The notes beneath the pieces were generated by a model that saw nothing but the letters and a program-made list of their open reading frames with translations, did not search any database and was not told where the DNA came from. Below, piece after piece: positions 1 through 12,515 of a stretch of DNA of 64,000 nt. The first letter of the stretch is position 1; the number at the start of each line of letters is the position of its first letter. The stretch is from Ceratodon purpureus (lineage: Eukaryota; Streptophyta; Bryopsida; Pseudoditrichales; Ditrichaceae), in NCBI GenBank assembly GCA_014871385.1, contig CM026427.1, positions 10,788,430 through 10,852,429 on the forward strand, given 5' to 3'. The translations under genes and the position numbers were made by a program.

Positions 1-237
1 CAGCCCGCGAGCAGAAATAATTTGTTCTCGGCAGTAAACCCTGCTGTGCATGAGGGGTGATAAGTTTTTGACGAGAACATGTAGATCTCTGCAGACAGGA
101 TCTTGCCACAGCCCACAACAACCGGTTCCCAAACATTTTCACAACACGGCAGTATGGGAAGTGAAAATCAGATGATAATGCCCCTTCTCAGGTACTTTGA
201 GACCTCCCTTGTAATATCTGATTTGTCAATATACATT

Positions 238-441
238 CTACTGAGTTCCGCCAGAATAGACAGCCCATGTAAAGACTTCTTCACCAACCGCCTCCGCTAT
301 CTTCTGTACCACTGCGCTGTTCCATTCCACATGTAGTCCAGCTGCAGAACCATTTACGTAACAATTATGTTTAGTATAAACGGGTCCCTTCAGTAATACA
401 CTGGTATGCATTGTATCCTCTTCAGCAGTTGCACAAGGAGG
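238..441 (-). CDS. Possible terminal exon of an unrecognised minus-strand gene
   Basis: Reading the minus strand from 441 down to a TAG at 238-240 gives 67 open codons with protein-like composition, including the stretch VVQKIAEAVGEEVFTWAVYS. A TAG in the same frame sits immediately before it and doubles as the AG of a possible splice acceptor (T-rich tract, then gatag). I do not recognise the family. No other exon of the same gene could be placed with confidence in 442-2500. A short open segment at about 2340-2384 (minus), between an AG and a GT, could be an upstream exon but is too short to judge. The frame may also be open by chance. Confidence 0.22.
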   Translation of the reverse strand, partial: PPCATAEEDTMHTSVLLKGPVYTKHNCYVNGSAAGLHVEWNSAVVQKIAEAVGEEVFTWAVYSGGTQ

Positions 442-3400
442 CTATCAAAAACCACGGTGGCGACTAGGGGAAAAACAACACAAAAGAATAAAGAATGCAT
501 ATTATCAATGTCATCGTTATAAATGCGACACACCTCCGTATTTAGACACAGATTACACAGCACAGCCTATAATTCCCAGGCAATCACGCGCTGCCTTATG
601 GCTCCTGTCGCACCGTGGTTTAGCTAGGCTAATTAGTACTTAAATGTAAAAAAATAACTAGGTTTTACTAACTGCTAGGACCACTTAGACGTCGTCAAGA
701 ACCACAGAACAAGACTCAAAACAGTAATAAAGTATTGCTGAAACAGTAAGAAATGGATGAGTCCTTTTAGAGAAAATCACGGAAGAGAACAAGTTGGGCA
801 GCCCTGCTTAATGATAGTTGTTGTTAGACACCATATCGTGCTCACGTTCAAAACTAAACTCTACGACATGCTCTCAGAATCAAAGAAGTCGTTGTCAACC
901 TCCGAATAAAGCTATCATCAAAGCATTGCTAAGTGTACTTTAGAGATTGAATCATTGAGACAGGCATAGTTGGCAATCAAGGAACATATTTGGTGTGGCT
1001 AAAATCTGTTGAACAGCAACCCATCAAAGTGTTCAAACATATACATCTATTGACTAAACATCTTAATAGATTGACTGAAAGCTCGAGATCTATCCCTAGC
1101 CTACTAAGCCTAAAAGGTTCTAAGAGAATCCAGCCTTTTTCCCCTCTTTTCGAAACGAAAGCAACACAAGTACAAATAATAACTGTCGGTGAGTTAAACC
1201 CTACTCTTAAAAGCCTAAACAGTTGTTAGATTCTAAACGTCTCGTTCCATCTCAATCATTACCTGCTTCTGCACAATTGATCGATGAGACCGTTCAAGTC
1301 CTTTAGCAGTCTCACTGAGACCTAAAATCAAATATAGCAGAATGAAATGCTCATTAGCCTAAGTAAAATTCAGATGCCTAGTAACGATGATACTCTTGAT
1401 TCCACAAATGCTAAAAACCTCAGAATCCGGATCGGTTCGAGTACCTCCTGAGGCGGAACTGAACCCGGCAAGAGAACCGTCGAACTAGATGTACTGAATC
1501 GACAAAGACAAGTAGGCTCTCCAATCATATTAATTTGAGAGTAATCTGCATACTAAACACGAAAGAAGGATAATCCAGGCGATCCTAAGCGCTTCTAACC
1601 TGGTATATAACCCCTGCCAATAAAATGGGGTCATTGCCTGCATCAATGGATAACTCTTCTACAAATTGATTTCTCTAGAACCACGAGTTTTTAGTGCTAG
1701 AGAAAGAAAGCTTGCTCTTCAAAAGAACGTCAGATCCGAACTCATCCCGCTCTGCAGGAACACTAACTCCTTCCCTCCCTTCAAATCACACATCCCCCTA
1801 CTGACCTAGTCCACACAACCCGATCGCTCCCCAAGGTTTACGCAGCTTCCAAGCAAACGACCACAGGCCATCTCACAGTGGCCCTTGCACCGGCAACATA
1901 CACAAACCATCCCATCCTTATCCACTCTCCAACAAGCCTCAACCAACTCACCCGATACGCGAACCAGTCAACTATCCACTACAACGATCTCTAAATCTCT
2001 ACAATGTGAAACTAAAAATAATAAACCCCGCTGCAGAAACAAACAACAAACCATTCCAACTCCCAAGCCTACCCCAATCATCAAGCAGTCCAAAACCTCA
2101 CAGAAACCAAACAGAGCCCAGGAAACGCTAGCAATCGATCAAACCCACCTCACCCGAACGAAACACAGAAAATGCAGAATTGTACCCCAATGGTAAAAAA
2201 AAACAAAACCGAATGGCAAAACAACACCCCAAGCCTCAACTAGCTGTGAATTAGTCCCACCCTCTCGGCTAAACAAGAAAGAAAATCCTCAAGCCATGGA
2301 TCCCATTCCTCACCAGAACGAAACGCCCCCACACCTCCTGGCGTCGTCCTCCTGGTCCCCCACCTCCTCGCGGATCTGGAACAAGTGTAACACTAGTACA
2401 CAGCCTCCAACACTAGATGTGTATTCCACCCTCCCTCCCTCCCTCCCGAGTGTCCGCCACCTTTACTCACAAGCGTTGCATGCGTGGGCAGTAGCAATAT
2501 CGGAGTCGTGAGTCATTGACCATGCGATATGCAACTCCTGGTACGATAAAATATTCGCAGATCACGGAGTGAGGAGAGTGTAGAAGATGGGACTCTAGTG
2601 CGGGGCAGGGAGTTGGAATTGCCGCAGGAGGCAGAGGCGGGTGAAGATGCTCGAGAGCTACGACTCGGCCACAGTGAGGTAGGTGGCGCTGGCGATGGCG
2701 AATCGCGTTGCGACGTGGAAGCGAGGAAGGGGCGTTTTATCTGCGTTGGATAGCCACTTGGATGCACTCACTCGCTTTTCTTCTTGCTCCTCCCTTGCTC
2801 GGTCTCTCTGGGCTAGCCTAGTCACGGGGTGGGTACTTATTCTGGCTGGGAATACTAAGCACAGATTATTCTCATATCGGAAAGCAACTTAAGTTATTCT
2901 CGTGTGAGAATTAACAAATTCTCATGCGATATGAAAACCAACCAAGTTCGACGGAGAGATGAAATGGGCATGCATTTCATGATGGTATGGAAATGAGTTG
3001 AGAAATGGGATTGCATGTGTTGCGTGGGATGCCACCCGGGCCGCGGCCATGTGGCCCAGGCTCCCGATTTCCCAAGGCAGACCACTTCCATCTTTCCAAA
3101 CTCCACTCTTCCGATATGCTGCGCTCACTCCTTCGCTTCCTCAGCCAGGCCCACCATTGGTACCGCTCACACGTTTCTTTCTCTACTCCTCACTTTTCTT
3201 TCTGGCATTCTCGCTTTTCTTTCTGTGCTCCTCACTTTCCTTTCCGCTAGTGTTCGATTCCTTTGTGACGTACTTTCCTTTTTAGTGTACTCGGTTACTT
3301 TTTCATCCTGTGGAGCCTCGCATTTTCCACACGTTTGATGGATTTTGGCACAAAGGCCGGATTTCTCCTGCAGGAGAAGCTACCAAAAAGATCTAAGGTC

Positions 3401-4470
3401 TGGCTGCCAGGCTTCAATGTCCACCCAGTTTGGTTAAAATGGTAAACATACGCCCCATTCAGTGATGAATCGGAAGGATTCCTTGTTGCTAATTATCAAA
3501 GTATTTTGTTGTTCAAGGTTTTGATGATGTCATTACATTCTGCTATCTAAATTAGACACTTAGACAAATGTTTGAGGAATTATATGCACTAGCCACATCT
3601 AATTTTTTTTTGGTCAATTCTCAATTTATATTTAGTACGCAAATGATAACTTCATAATACCAATTCAATATCATGGTGATAGTCTTACGCGCATGTAGTG
3701 AAATAAACAAACAAAAAAGTCTATGAGGTTATTACATCAAAAATTTGAACTAGCTGCCTTTTACTTTTCATTTTATACAATGCTCTAGCATATTATTTTA
3801 AGTACATATATATTTACCTTGGGCGTATGTAAAAGTACAACAACATGAACCTTATCAACATAAACACTTGAGTTCCAATTCTCCACTTTGAAGAGTATAG
3901 AAGATCCAGGAGGAAATAAAAAATAAAATCACACTGATTAATTTTTTTATTGCAGCACAAGGCTCCTAGATTTCAACATCCCAAATATACTCTGCTGGTA
4001 GATAACTTGTCGATTCTCACTCCGACGACGGTTTTGGGAGCTCCCTGTCTCCACTGTCTCCATCCTCCGAGCACTCTCGATTGATACCTATTTAATACTT
4101 GCGTAATACTATGGTAATACAAGTCTAAACGGTGTAATACTGATGTGATACTATTGTAATAACCTGATGATACCACCCCCGTGCATGGGACTCTGGGACA
4201 AGAGAACAAGGCAGGGAGGCTGTATGGAGGAGGTTTCCAGAGCTTTGTCAAGGTTTTGCAGGCCTCGTCGATTGTGGTCGAGGTCGAGGACTCGAGGAGT
4301 CAGTGCGACCATAGCCGAGTCGGGAGGCAACTTGGTGTGAGTGGACAGCACCGGGGAGACTACTGGCAGCGCTTGCGAGGGTTTCTGTAGGATTGCGGGG
4401 ATTGCTTTGCGGCAGCGGGAGGGTACGAGGGCCGGCGTATTGGAGTTTGAGCACCAGAGCAGCGGGCGCA
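442..4470. other. No confident gene; helicase upstream region
   Basis: About 1700-2290 is A/C-rich on the plus strand and looks like intron or UTR of a minus-strand transcript. 2290-2890 is GC-richer, with short ORFs on both strands and no recognisable domain. 3160-3250 is a pyrimidine-rich stretch of repeated ttttctttct motifs. 3400-4080 is AT-rich. 4090-4160 repeats a loose gtaatac motif. 4180-4470 is GC-richer and is probably promoter and 5' leader of the DExH1-like gene. Confidence 0.4.
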
Positions 4471-7400
4471 ATGCCGGGAGGGCCTAACTCGCAGGGGCGG
4501 GGCAGGGGAGGTGGTGGCCGGGGCAGAGGCGGCGGCGGAGGAGGCCGTGGAGGCGGAGGCGGAGGGAGAGGAGGCGGTGGTGGCGGGCAGCGATGGTGGG
4601 ATCCTGCGTGGAGAGCTGAGAAGCTCAAGCAGATGCATGGCGAGGTAATGAGGTTTTATTTGGGAGCTGGTCTCTTTCAGCTTTGTGTGTTTTTTCTACT
4701 TGCATCAGAGAGATGGAGGAAGAGAGAGGGAGGTTAGTTTCCAGCTTTGGAGGTGCGGAAGGCTTGGGTTCTTAGTAGGTGCAATTTTAGGTTTTCGGAT
4801 CGCGTTGAGTGTTTCAGTTTGGCGGGATAGTAATCGAGGTGGAGTAGTTGTAGTGAGGAGCTTCTGCAATTGGAGTTGGCGACCTGTTACTGCTATGTGT
4901 ACTGAATTTGCATGTGTATGGATTTTGTGGTTTTCCTCTGGAGTAGATTTGGCAATTTGAGGATTTTTAGCTTTTTTGATACTTTTTGATTAGATGGAGA
5001 GGAGTTTAATTGATTTGGTTGTCTTCAGGATGATCTTAAGCCTTGATGGAGAGTGTCGTGAGGAATTAGGGTTTTAGGGTTTTGATGGTTGTCAATTCAT
5101 TTAGTTTGGTTTTGGAGTTGTATACTAGCTGAGTTGATGGAGTCTCTATAGATGTGCCTCTGCACCAGGGTTTCATTTGGTGGTTTTGGGTTTTCAGGGT
5201 CCGAAGGAGGAGGTTTTGGATGAGAATGAGTGGTGGGCTAGGCTGGAGAAATTGAAGGTTGCTACGGATCAGCAGGAGGTGATAATCAAGAAGAATTATG
5301 GTCGCACTGGCCAAGAAACTCTGGAGGATTTTGCGTCCAGGCTTGGTCTTCATTTGTAAGCCTTCTAGACCTCACTTGGAATTCACAGGTCAAGTTGTTT
5401 CACATACGGGGCGACATAGATGGCCTCACTGCAGATTATCAGATGATGATTCATATTAAATTAAGCGCGCATGACTTCACGAGGTGAATTTTGCTGCTCG
5501 GAATGCAGAAACCAACACGTTTCAAGTAAAGAAGAGTAGATAGTTTGATTTTTCATGTCGTACTGGAGGGACGCTTTATATTTGGCGTATAGCGATTATC
5601 TGCCTGTTTAGCTGAGCATTACAGAGTCAATCCCTTTTTGAGGGCCATATCGTGCATTGTCTTGAAGGTGAGCTTGGTGGGATTGTTGGGAAGGAAGTCA
5701 TGCGTACAATAAAGGGAGGGACACAGTGCTGGTGGTGAGCAGAGTGCCTTTGCCGAATTATCGAGCCGATCTAGACGATCGTCATGGTACTTCACAACGT
5801 CAGGTTAGTCCTCTTCCTGGTCTTCAACGCGCCGCGTGCCGATTGTTGTGCTGTGCATGAATCATGGACATGCAACATATCAATGTCTGAGTGGGATGAA
5901 ACAGTATCTCTAGTTGAAGAAATTGATAATTATTTCAAGATGCGCCGGTCTTGTTGCTCGTACTATGCAAGAAATAAGAAGCTTTGATTCAGTCGAAACT
6001 TTGGGAAATTGTAATGAATCCAATTGTGAGTCCAGATGTGGATCATTTTGTTTTGCTTCACAAGAGTCTGAATTCGACAGTGGTCCATAGCAAGTACAAT
6101 ATTCACTGACCCAATTAGGAGAGCATTAATGCGTATTATTAATGTCAGTATTTATAATGCTTCTGGTGTCTCAAACTGTAGATCTCAATGTCTGCCACCA
6201 CGGAGAATCGGGTGGAAAATATGCTTGCCAATATCCGTGGTGCAGATGTGCCGTCCTCGTCCACGCCTGCAACTCTCAGAAACGGACAAGGAGACAGAGC
6301 TGCTCAGCCGCGGTCTAGCTGGGGACAAGCTAACCCTCAAGGGTTGGCTTCTGGAGCAGACAAGGAAAGGGTGAATGCGGAGCTCAGGGAGAATCAGCGA
6401 CAACTAAAGGTTGTAGTTCAAGATGTTTGTTCTGAACAAGTTTACATGTATCTTGGCACGGGATGTTCCACTTACTTGGTGTGTAGAATTTTGTCATGTA
6501 GCTTGAGGTTCTATGTTACAGAGCGGGACAAATGCTTTCCTAAGTCCCCTACCTCAGTCCTAATTCTTGGATTGCGGTACTGAACCCGATTCCTTGCTTG
6601 CAATTTGATCAGGCAAGTGGAGCAGTGAAGGCATTGGAAGTGTTTCGAAAAAAGTTACCTGCATTCACGATGAAAACGGAACTATTAGAAGCTGTAAAAA
6701 ACAATCAGGTACGTATCTATTTAGCGTCACCATGCATGTTCCTTGATCGCCTATGAAAAACCTCATAAAATTATAGTCATTGTGATGAATTCTCTAATTT
6801 TATCCGACAAATAACGGGAGTTGTGGGCAGGTGGTTGTGGTTTCTGGAGAGACAGGTTGCGGGAAGACAACCCAACTACCACAATTTGTGTTGGAGGAGG
6901 AAATAGAGGCTGGTCGGGGTTCTGAATGCAACATTATCTGCACTCAACCTAGGCGTATTTCTGCTATGTCAGTGGCTGCTCGTGTGGCAGCGGAGCGGGG
7001 AGATGCACTGGGCCAGAGTGTTGGTTATCAGATCCGTCTGGAAGCCAAACGGTCTGCACAGACGCGTCTCTTGTTTTGCACCACTGGTGTGCTCCTTCGA
7101 CGGCTGGTATGTTTGCTGGCCAGTTTTTCGTGTGGTTTCCCTTTTATCGCATGATTTGCCGCTACTCCGCACTTTCAGCACAATGGAATGGGATAAGTTG
7201 TTGATTCTGACTTGGCGGCATCGGGGGAACCGTAGGTTCAAGAGCCCGACTTGAACGGTGTTAGTCACGTCATGGTAGACGAAATTCACGAGCGCGGCAT
7301 GAATGAGGACTTCTTGCTGATCATTCTACGAGATTTGTTACCTCGTCGCCCAGATTTGCGATTGGTTTTGATGAGTGCGACCATCAACGCTGAATTGTTT

Positions 7401-10400
7401 TCAAGATATTTTGGAGGTGCACCAATGAAGCACATTCCCGTAAGGCTCATCCCTATGGAGAAGAAGTCTTATCTTTAGAATATCGTCATAGGTTTTTGAG
7501 ACATTTTCTCCTTTCTCTATTATCTGCCTTTATGTTACTTTCTTTAATTTGCTTGATATCCTCTTCCTCATAGGATTTATGCGATATTTAGTTCAACAAG
7601 CAGCGAGTCGGGTGTCAAGTCTGTTAGCCTCTGAGATAGGCCTGAGTTGGAAGCCGTATATATTATGTATTGGATCTTGCTTATCTTTGCATTCATAGAA
7701 CATTAATGGATTGTGCTTAATATATGCAGGGTTTCACGTTTCCAGTAAAAGAGCTATTTTTGGAGGATGTACTTGAACTTACTCACTACCCCATAGTTGC
7801 TGATCAAGGAGGTTACAATGGTGGAGGCGGGGGTGGAGGCGGAGGTAGAAGGCGAAAAACACAAGAGAAGGCGCAAGATCCAATTCTTGAGGCGTTTGAG
7901 GTATGGCTGTCATTGAAGCGTGAATCTCATTTTTCTAGGATCTTGTACCATCCTGAATTTGTAATATCTAGTAAATCTTTTACAACTTGTTGGATCTGTA
8001 CGTCTATCAGTGTCTTGTTGGCACTTCGATGATGATTCAGACCCTTATTTACCTTTCGGTTTTTAGGAATGGGTACTCTTCTCACCATGATTCTATTTTG
8101 TGAATCAGGGAGTGAATATAGATTCAGAGTATCGCAAGTACAGCCGTGGTACACAGCAATCGCTGCAAATATGGAACGGAGATCAGATTGACTTGGGCTT
8201 GGTACGTTGATCTAACTCACAGAGTTACTTGCATATAGCCACAATGGCCGTCAGTGACTGAGAGAAGATCTTGTGTGTACCCGCTTGGGGTTTGTTTGAC
8301 ATATGAATCTGTGAACTTAATGCACTTTGGCGGTTGTAGGTTGAGGCAGCACTTCAGCATATCTGTGTGAAAGAGGGGGAAGGTGCGGTTCTTGTGTTCG
8401 TGACAGGGTGGGATGAGATCTCGAAGCTCGTAGAACGTCTTAAGGCAAATTCTTTATTTAATGATTCCAGACGGTTTCTTATATTGCCTCTTCATGGGTC
8501 CATGCCCACCATCAACCAGCGAGAAATTTTTCAGAGGCCTCCAGCTGGTGTGAGGTGAGATTTCTTTCTTGTCCACGACAGAAGTGAGCTTATTACATTG
8601 CATATCCAAGTATTTTATTGTTGATTCTATGATATTTTCTTTGAGGTACTACTGATTATTTAGTGCTATTGCTGCTACTCTTGTGTACATTATGAAACCC
8701 CTTTGTATTTTTCTTATAACTATGTACTAATTTCCTGGAATGCATGCATGTTACTGTGGATGTAGCAGCCGTCCTGGCATGGCATTGGCAATCTGTCTGC
8801 TTTGTGTCATAATGTTCTTTAGAACTAGTCTTGTGATGGTATTGCAATCACTTTGATTTAAGATCATAGAATGACCATTCTTAAAAAAATTATACAGTAA
8901 TAGCGTCAAAAACTAATGACGTTGACATTACTGGTTGCAGGAAGATTGTTCTGGCCACTAACATTGCTGAGACTAGTATCACGATTGATGATGTAGTCTA
9001 TGTGATTGATTGTGGGAAGGCAAAGGAGACTAGCTACGATGCATTGAACAAACTGGCGTGTTTAACACCAGCCTGGGTTTCAAAGGCTTCTGCACATCAG
9101 GTTTGGACGTTTATTGCAACTCGTTTGCCTCCTAATGCTGTTCATGTTAATGTAACCTCTGGATAATTGTATTTCTAATTCTGCATTGAATTGAATATTT
9201 TCTAGAACGCAAGTAGATTTGTTATTCACTCTCGAAATTTTGTGAATGATGCAGAGACGTGGAAGAGCTGGGCGTGTTCAACCTGGTGTTTGCTATCATT
9301 TGTATCCAAAGCTGGTCTACGATTCTATGCTCCGTTATCAACTGCCTGAGATACTACGGACACCGTTGCAAGAGTTATGTCTTCAGATAAAGAGTCTACA
9401 GCTGGGCAGCATTGCCAGTTTTTTGTCAAAAGCCTTGGAGCCACCTGAAGTTCTTGCAGTGCAGAATGCTATCGACCTGCTGAAGACGATTGGCGCTTTG
9501 ACTCCTGAGGAGATTTTGACACCTTTGGGTGAGTTTATCAATCTTAAGCTTACGAATTTCTTTCATGTGGTACCTGCGTCAAGGTTCTTGTTGTCTATGG
9601 CATGCTTGACTATAAAGTAGAGTATATTTGCTTTCATGCTATACATACATTGACCAGCTCATGTTTGTCACTTCTGTTAGTGGCAGCTCGTGTATCACAC
9701 CGAAATATGATGTCACAGGGATGATTTTATCTGCAATTCTGTAGGATCTGTAACGTCTCAATTTTTCTAGTTCAAACCTGGGGGTTTTTGGTATGTTGAA
9801 CGGGTTTTAATATTGTGTACGGATTGTAATCTGGCATGTACAGGTTGTCATTTGGCAACACTTCCTGTGGATCCCAAGGTGGGCAAGATGCTTCTTATGG
9901 GTGCAGTCTTCCAGTGTCTTGGACCTGCTCTTACCATTGCTGCAGGCCTCGCCCATCGAGACCCCTTTGTCCTTCCCCTTGAGCACAAAGAGGAAGCAGA
10001 TGAAGCGCGACGACACTTTGCTGGCGAATCTCGAAGGTGACAGTTCAACTCGTCATGCTGTTGATTGAAATGCATCCATTTCTGAAACCGAAATACATAG
10101 GATACATAAAGATGTATTTTTATGACTGGAACTGAGATCTATATTTGTTTGAGTGAATAGAATCAGCAGTAATCATGCTATGGAAAACGTGAAATGAAAT
10201 GCAGTAAGTTAAGAGTTCTGACAAGTTTTCACTCTATTGCTATGCAGTGATCATATTGCACTGCTGAAAGCTTTCGAGAGCTGGCAAGAAGCAAAGCGGG
10301 CAGGAAGGGAACGTAATTTTTGCTGGGAGAACTACCTTTCTTCGAACACACTTCAAATGATGGACGATATGCGTCGCCAATTTCAGGACTTACTTTCTGA

Positions 10401-11430
10401 CATCGGTTTCCTGGACAAATCCAGAGGTCCTCAGGTGAGTACGAAAGATATTGATCATGTGCTTTTTAAAGGATGTTGACAGAACGTCTTTTCACGATGT
10501 TTGTGCTGTGTGGCATCTATCATGATCTCAGTACAAGTTTCCATGAGCGTGCATACCTTAAGGTGGAGCTTTGGGATCTTAAGAAATGGTGTATTCTGTT
10601 TCATGTGCTGATGTATTCCACTCCTGCGTTGCAGATTTACAATCTATACAGTCAAGATTTGGAGATGGTCAGAGCAGTTTTGTGTGCTGGACTTTTTCCT
10701 AGTGTTGTTCAGTGCAAAGCCCGTGGGAAGCGAACAGCCTTCTTTACAAAGGAGGACGGTAAAGTAGAACCACATCCGGCGTCTGTCAATGCACGTGTCA
10801 ATGCCTTTTCACGGCCATGGTTGGTGTACGGCGAGAAAGTGAAGACATCTGCAATTTATGTTCGAGATTCAACCAATGTTTCTGACTATGCACTGCTCAT
10901 GTTTGGAGGCAATCTGACTGTTAGCAAGAATGAGCAAGGTGTTGAGATGCTTGGAGGCTACCTGCAATTTCAAGCATCTAAAAAGACTCTTCATTTGGTT
11001 CAAGTAAGTTCCGTTTCCTAACTAAGTTCTTAGCAGATATCAACACACCTGAAGCACAACTTAGATGGAGGCTGTGCTTCAGGTGTGTTGATATTGCTGG
11101 GAATCCGTGATTTTCTATTTATTCGTATAGGAAGACACTTCTACCATTATAAATCTGTGCGTAGAGTTTTCAGACGAATTTGATTTCATTGTTTTTTCAA
11201 TTACGGAAGTTTCGTCATCCTCATTGTGGATGGATGTGGTCTGGAATTAACAGGAGCTACGGAGACAACTCGATCTGCTCCTTGAGAGGAAAGTGAAAGA
11301 TCCTCAGTTTGACATTCACAAAGAGGGCAAAGCAGTAATAACAGCAGTGCTGGAGCTGCTTCACACTAATGGCAGAGACGAGGATGACAGTGGTTGGGGA
11401 GCAGCAAGTGGGAGTTATTATAGAAGGTAG
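4471..11430 (+). CDS. DEAH-box RNA helicase, DExH1/DHX36-like
   Basis: ATP-dependent 3'-5' helicase of the DEAH/RHA family, expected to unwind structured RNA (DHX36 relatives also resolve G-quadruplexes). Exons: 4471-4644, 5198-5355, 5698-5803, 6182-6409, 6613-6708, 6831-7106, 7236-7439, 7730-7900, 8109-8201, 8340-8554, 8941-9100, 9255-9528, 9844-10036, 10248-10434, 10635-11003, 11254-11430; 1026 aa, close to about 1000 aa for Arabidopsis DExH1. The start gives a Gly/Arg-rich leader followed by [15 protein letters not shown], typical of this group. Motifs seen: [10 protein letters not shown] (259-267), Ia TQPRRIS, II DEIH (361-364), [28 protein letters not shown] (to 634), then helicase-associated and OB-fold regions ([13 protein letters not shown]). 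All introns are GT-AG and phases agree. Exon 8 carries a poly-Gly run. The C-terminus ends in an acidic/Gly tail. Nuclear or cytosolic location cannot be read from the sequence. Confidence 0.95.
11032..11098 (+). repeat. Perfect 22-bp inverted repeat (hairpin) in the last helicase intron
   Basis: Arms 11037-11058 and 11073-11094 are perfectly complementary (first arm starts atatcaacacacctgaag), separated by a 14-nt loop. The stem extends outward by a G-U pair and, past one bulged A, three more pairs (agc/gct). It lies 33 nt after the donor of intron 15 of the DExH1-like gene, so the transcript would fold into a stable stem-loop. It could be a small foldback transposon remnant or a small-RNA precursor; the sequence alone does not decide. 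Confidence 0.75.
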
Positions 11431-12515
11431 TACAAGGCGAGTTGGAGACGGAGACGGTTACAAAATACAACTGTGTCTTGCTACTCGAAATCAAAACTTT
11501 AGAAGTGCTAGACTTTAAAGTCGACGACATTGTTATGTTTGCTTACGCTCTTTGGACAGATATTTCTACTATTTTTTTTTTATAGGGATGTCTTCTCTGC
11601 TACGGATGCATAGTCTTTAGACTTGTGAGTTAATTTGCAGAGCATTCCTAGTTTTGATATAATAGAGTTATTATTGAAGAGAACCAGATAATGACAGGAA
11701 TAGGTGTCTTTTAGAGTCATTTTGCACTTGTCATGGTTCTCCAATTAAAATTAATTTAACACATTGATTCACCTTTATCAACACTTATTGTCTCGAGTTG
11801 TCCTCCAATGCTATCGTTCTCGGTTTGCAATGTAACAATCTCTGGAGTATGCTACGGAGAACAATCTCTGAAGTATGCCGGTGTATAGAAAGTAGTCAGA
11901 AGACTTGAGAACAGCAGTTGTTGAAATTCTTTAACTACTTGCGAGCAAAATGGGACTTGTGACTCGATTTTTAGAAATCTCTAATCACCCTGTGCTATGT
12001 CCTATTTCTATGCTGACAGAATAGCACTACCATGCTATGTTGGTGATAATAGATGCCAGACAGCCAAGAGACTTTAACTTCAATACAACAACTTTTCAAC
12101 TGATCTTTACAGTGCAAATTAGTAGACCATGATAAAACTTAAATGGGTTTCGTAAGCCCCAATAAAAATGGCTGCAACAAGGCGGCTGCTATAATTGAGT
12201 CCGACCAGAACAATATCAAGAAACAGTAGTGTAATAATGATTTGTACATACTGACCGTTGGCTACAAGAAAACTCCTAACTTACATCTACCAAATTCTTC
12301 AGCTCATACTCGTTAAGGTTGGCTGGCTTGTCTAATATAACAGAATGGTGAATGCAAGTCTCATAGAATTGTTTTTGCGCATTTCACAATAGTACACCGG
12401 ACCCGCTCCGTCTCGAATATTTAGTTTGGCTGTAACAGATAAACCACACAATCAGAAACTGCAACTCATGAGAATGAACATTGGTGTCTGCACACATAAT
12501 TGTAACAATATATGT
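11431..12515. other. Convergent intergenic spacer
   Basis: Spacer between the 3' ends of the DExH1-like gene (plus) and the DUF688 gene (minus). AT-rich, with a T-run near 11570, and no open frame with protein character. It must hold both 3' UTRs. I see nothing else in it. Confidence 0.6.

Noticed and set aside
3160..3250. Repeated cactttt-ctttct motifs, considered as a short CRISPR-like or tandem array
   Set aside because: Irregular spacing and low complexity; simple pyrimidine-rich DNA in a eukaryotic intergenic region.
4248..4638. Long proline-rich ORFs on the minus strand
   Set aside because: They are the antisense of the GGC/GGA-rich first exon of the DExH1-like helicase; the proline runs are a mirror of the poly-Gly coding sequence.
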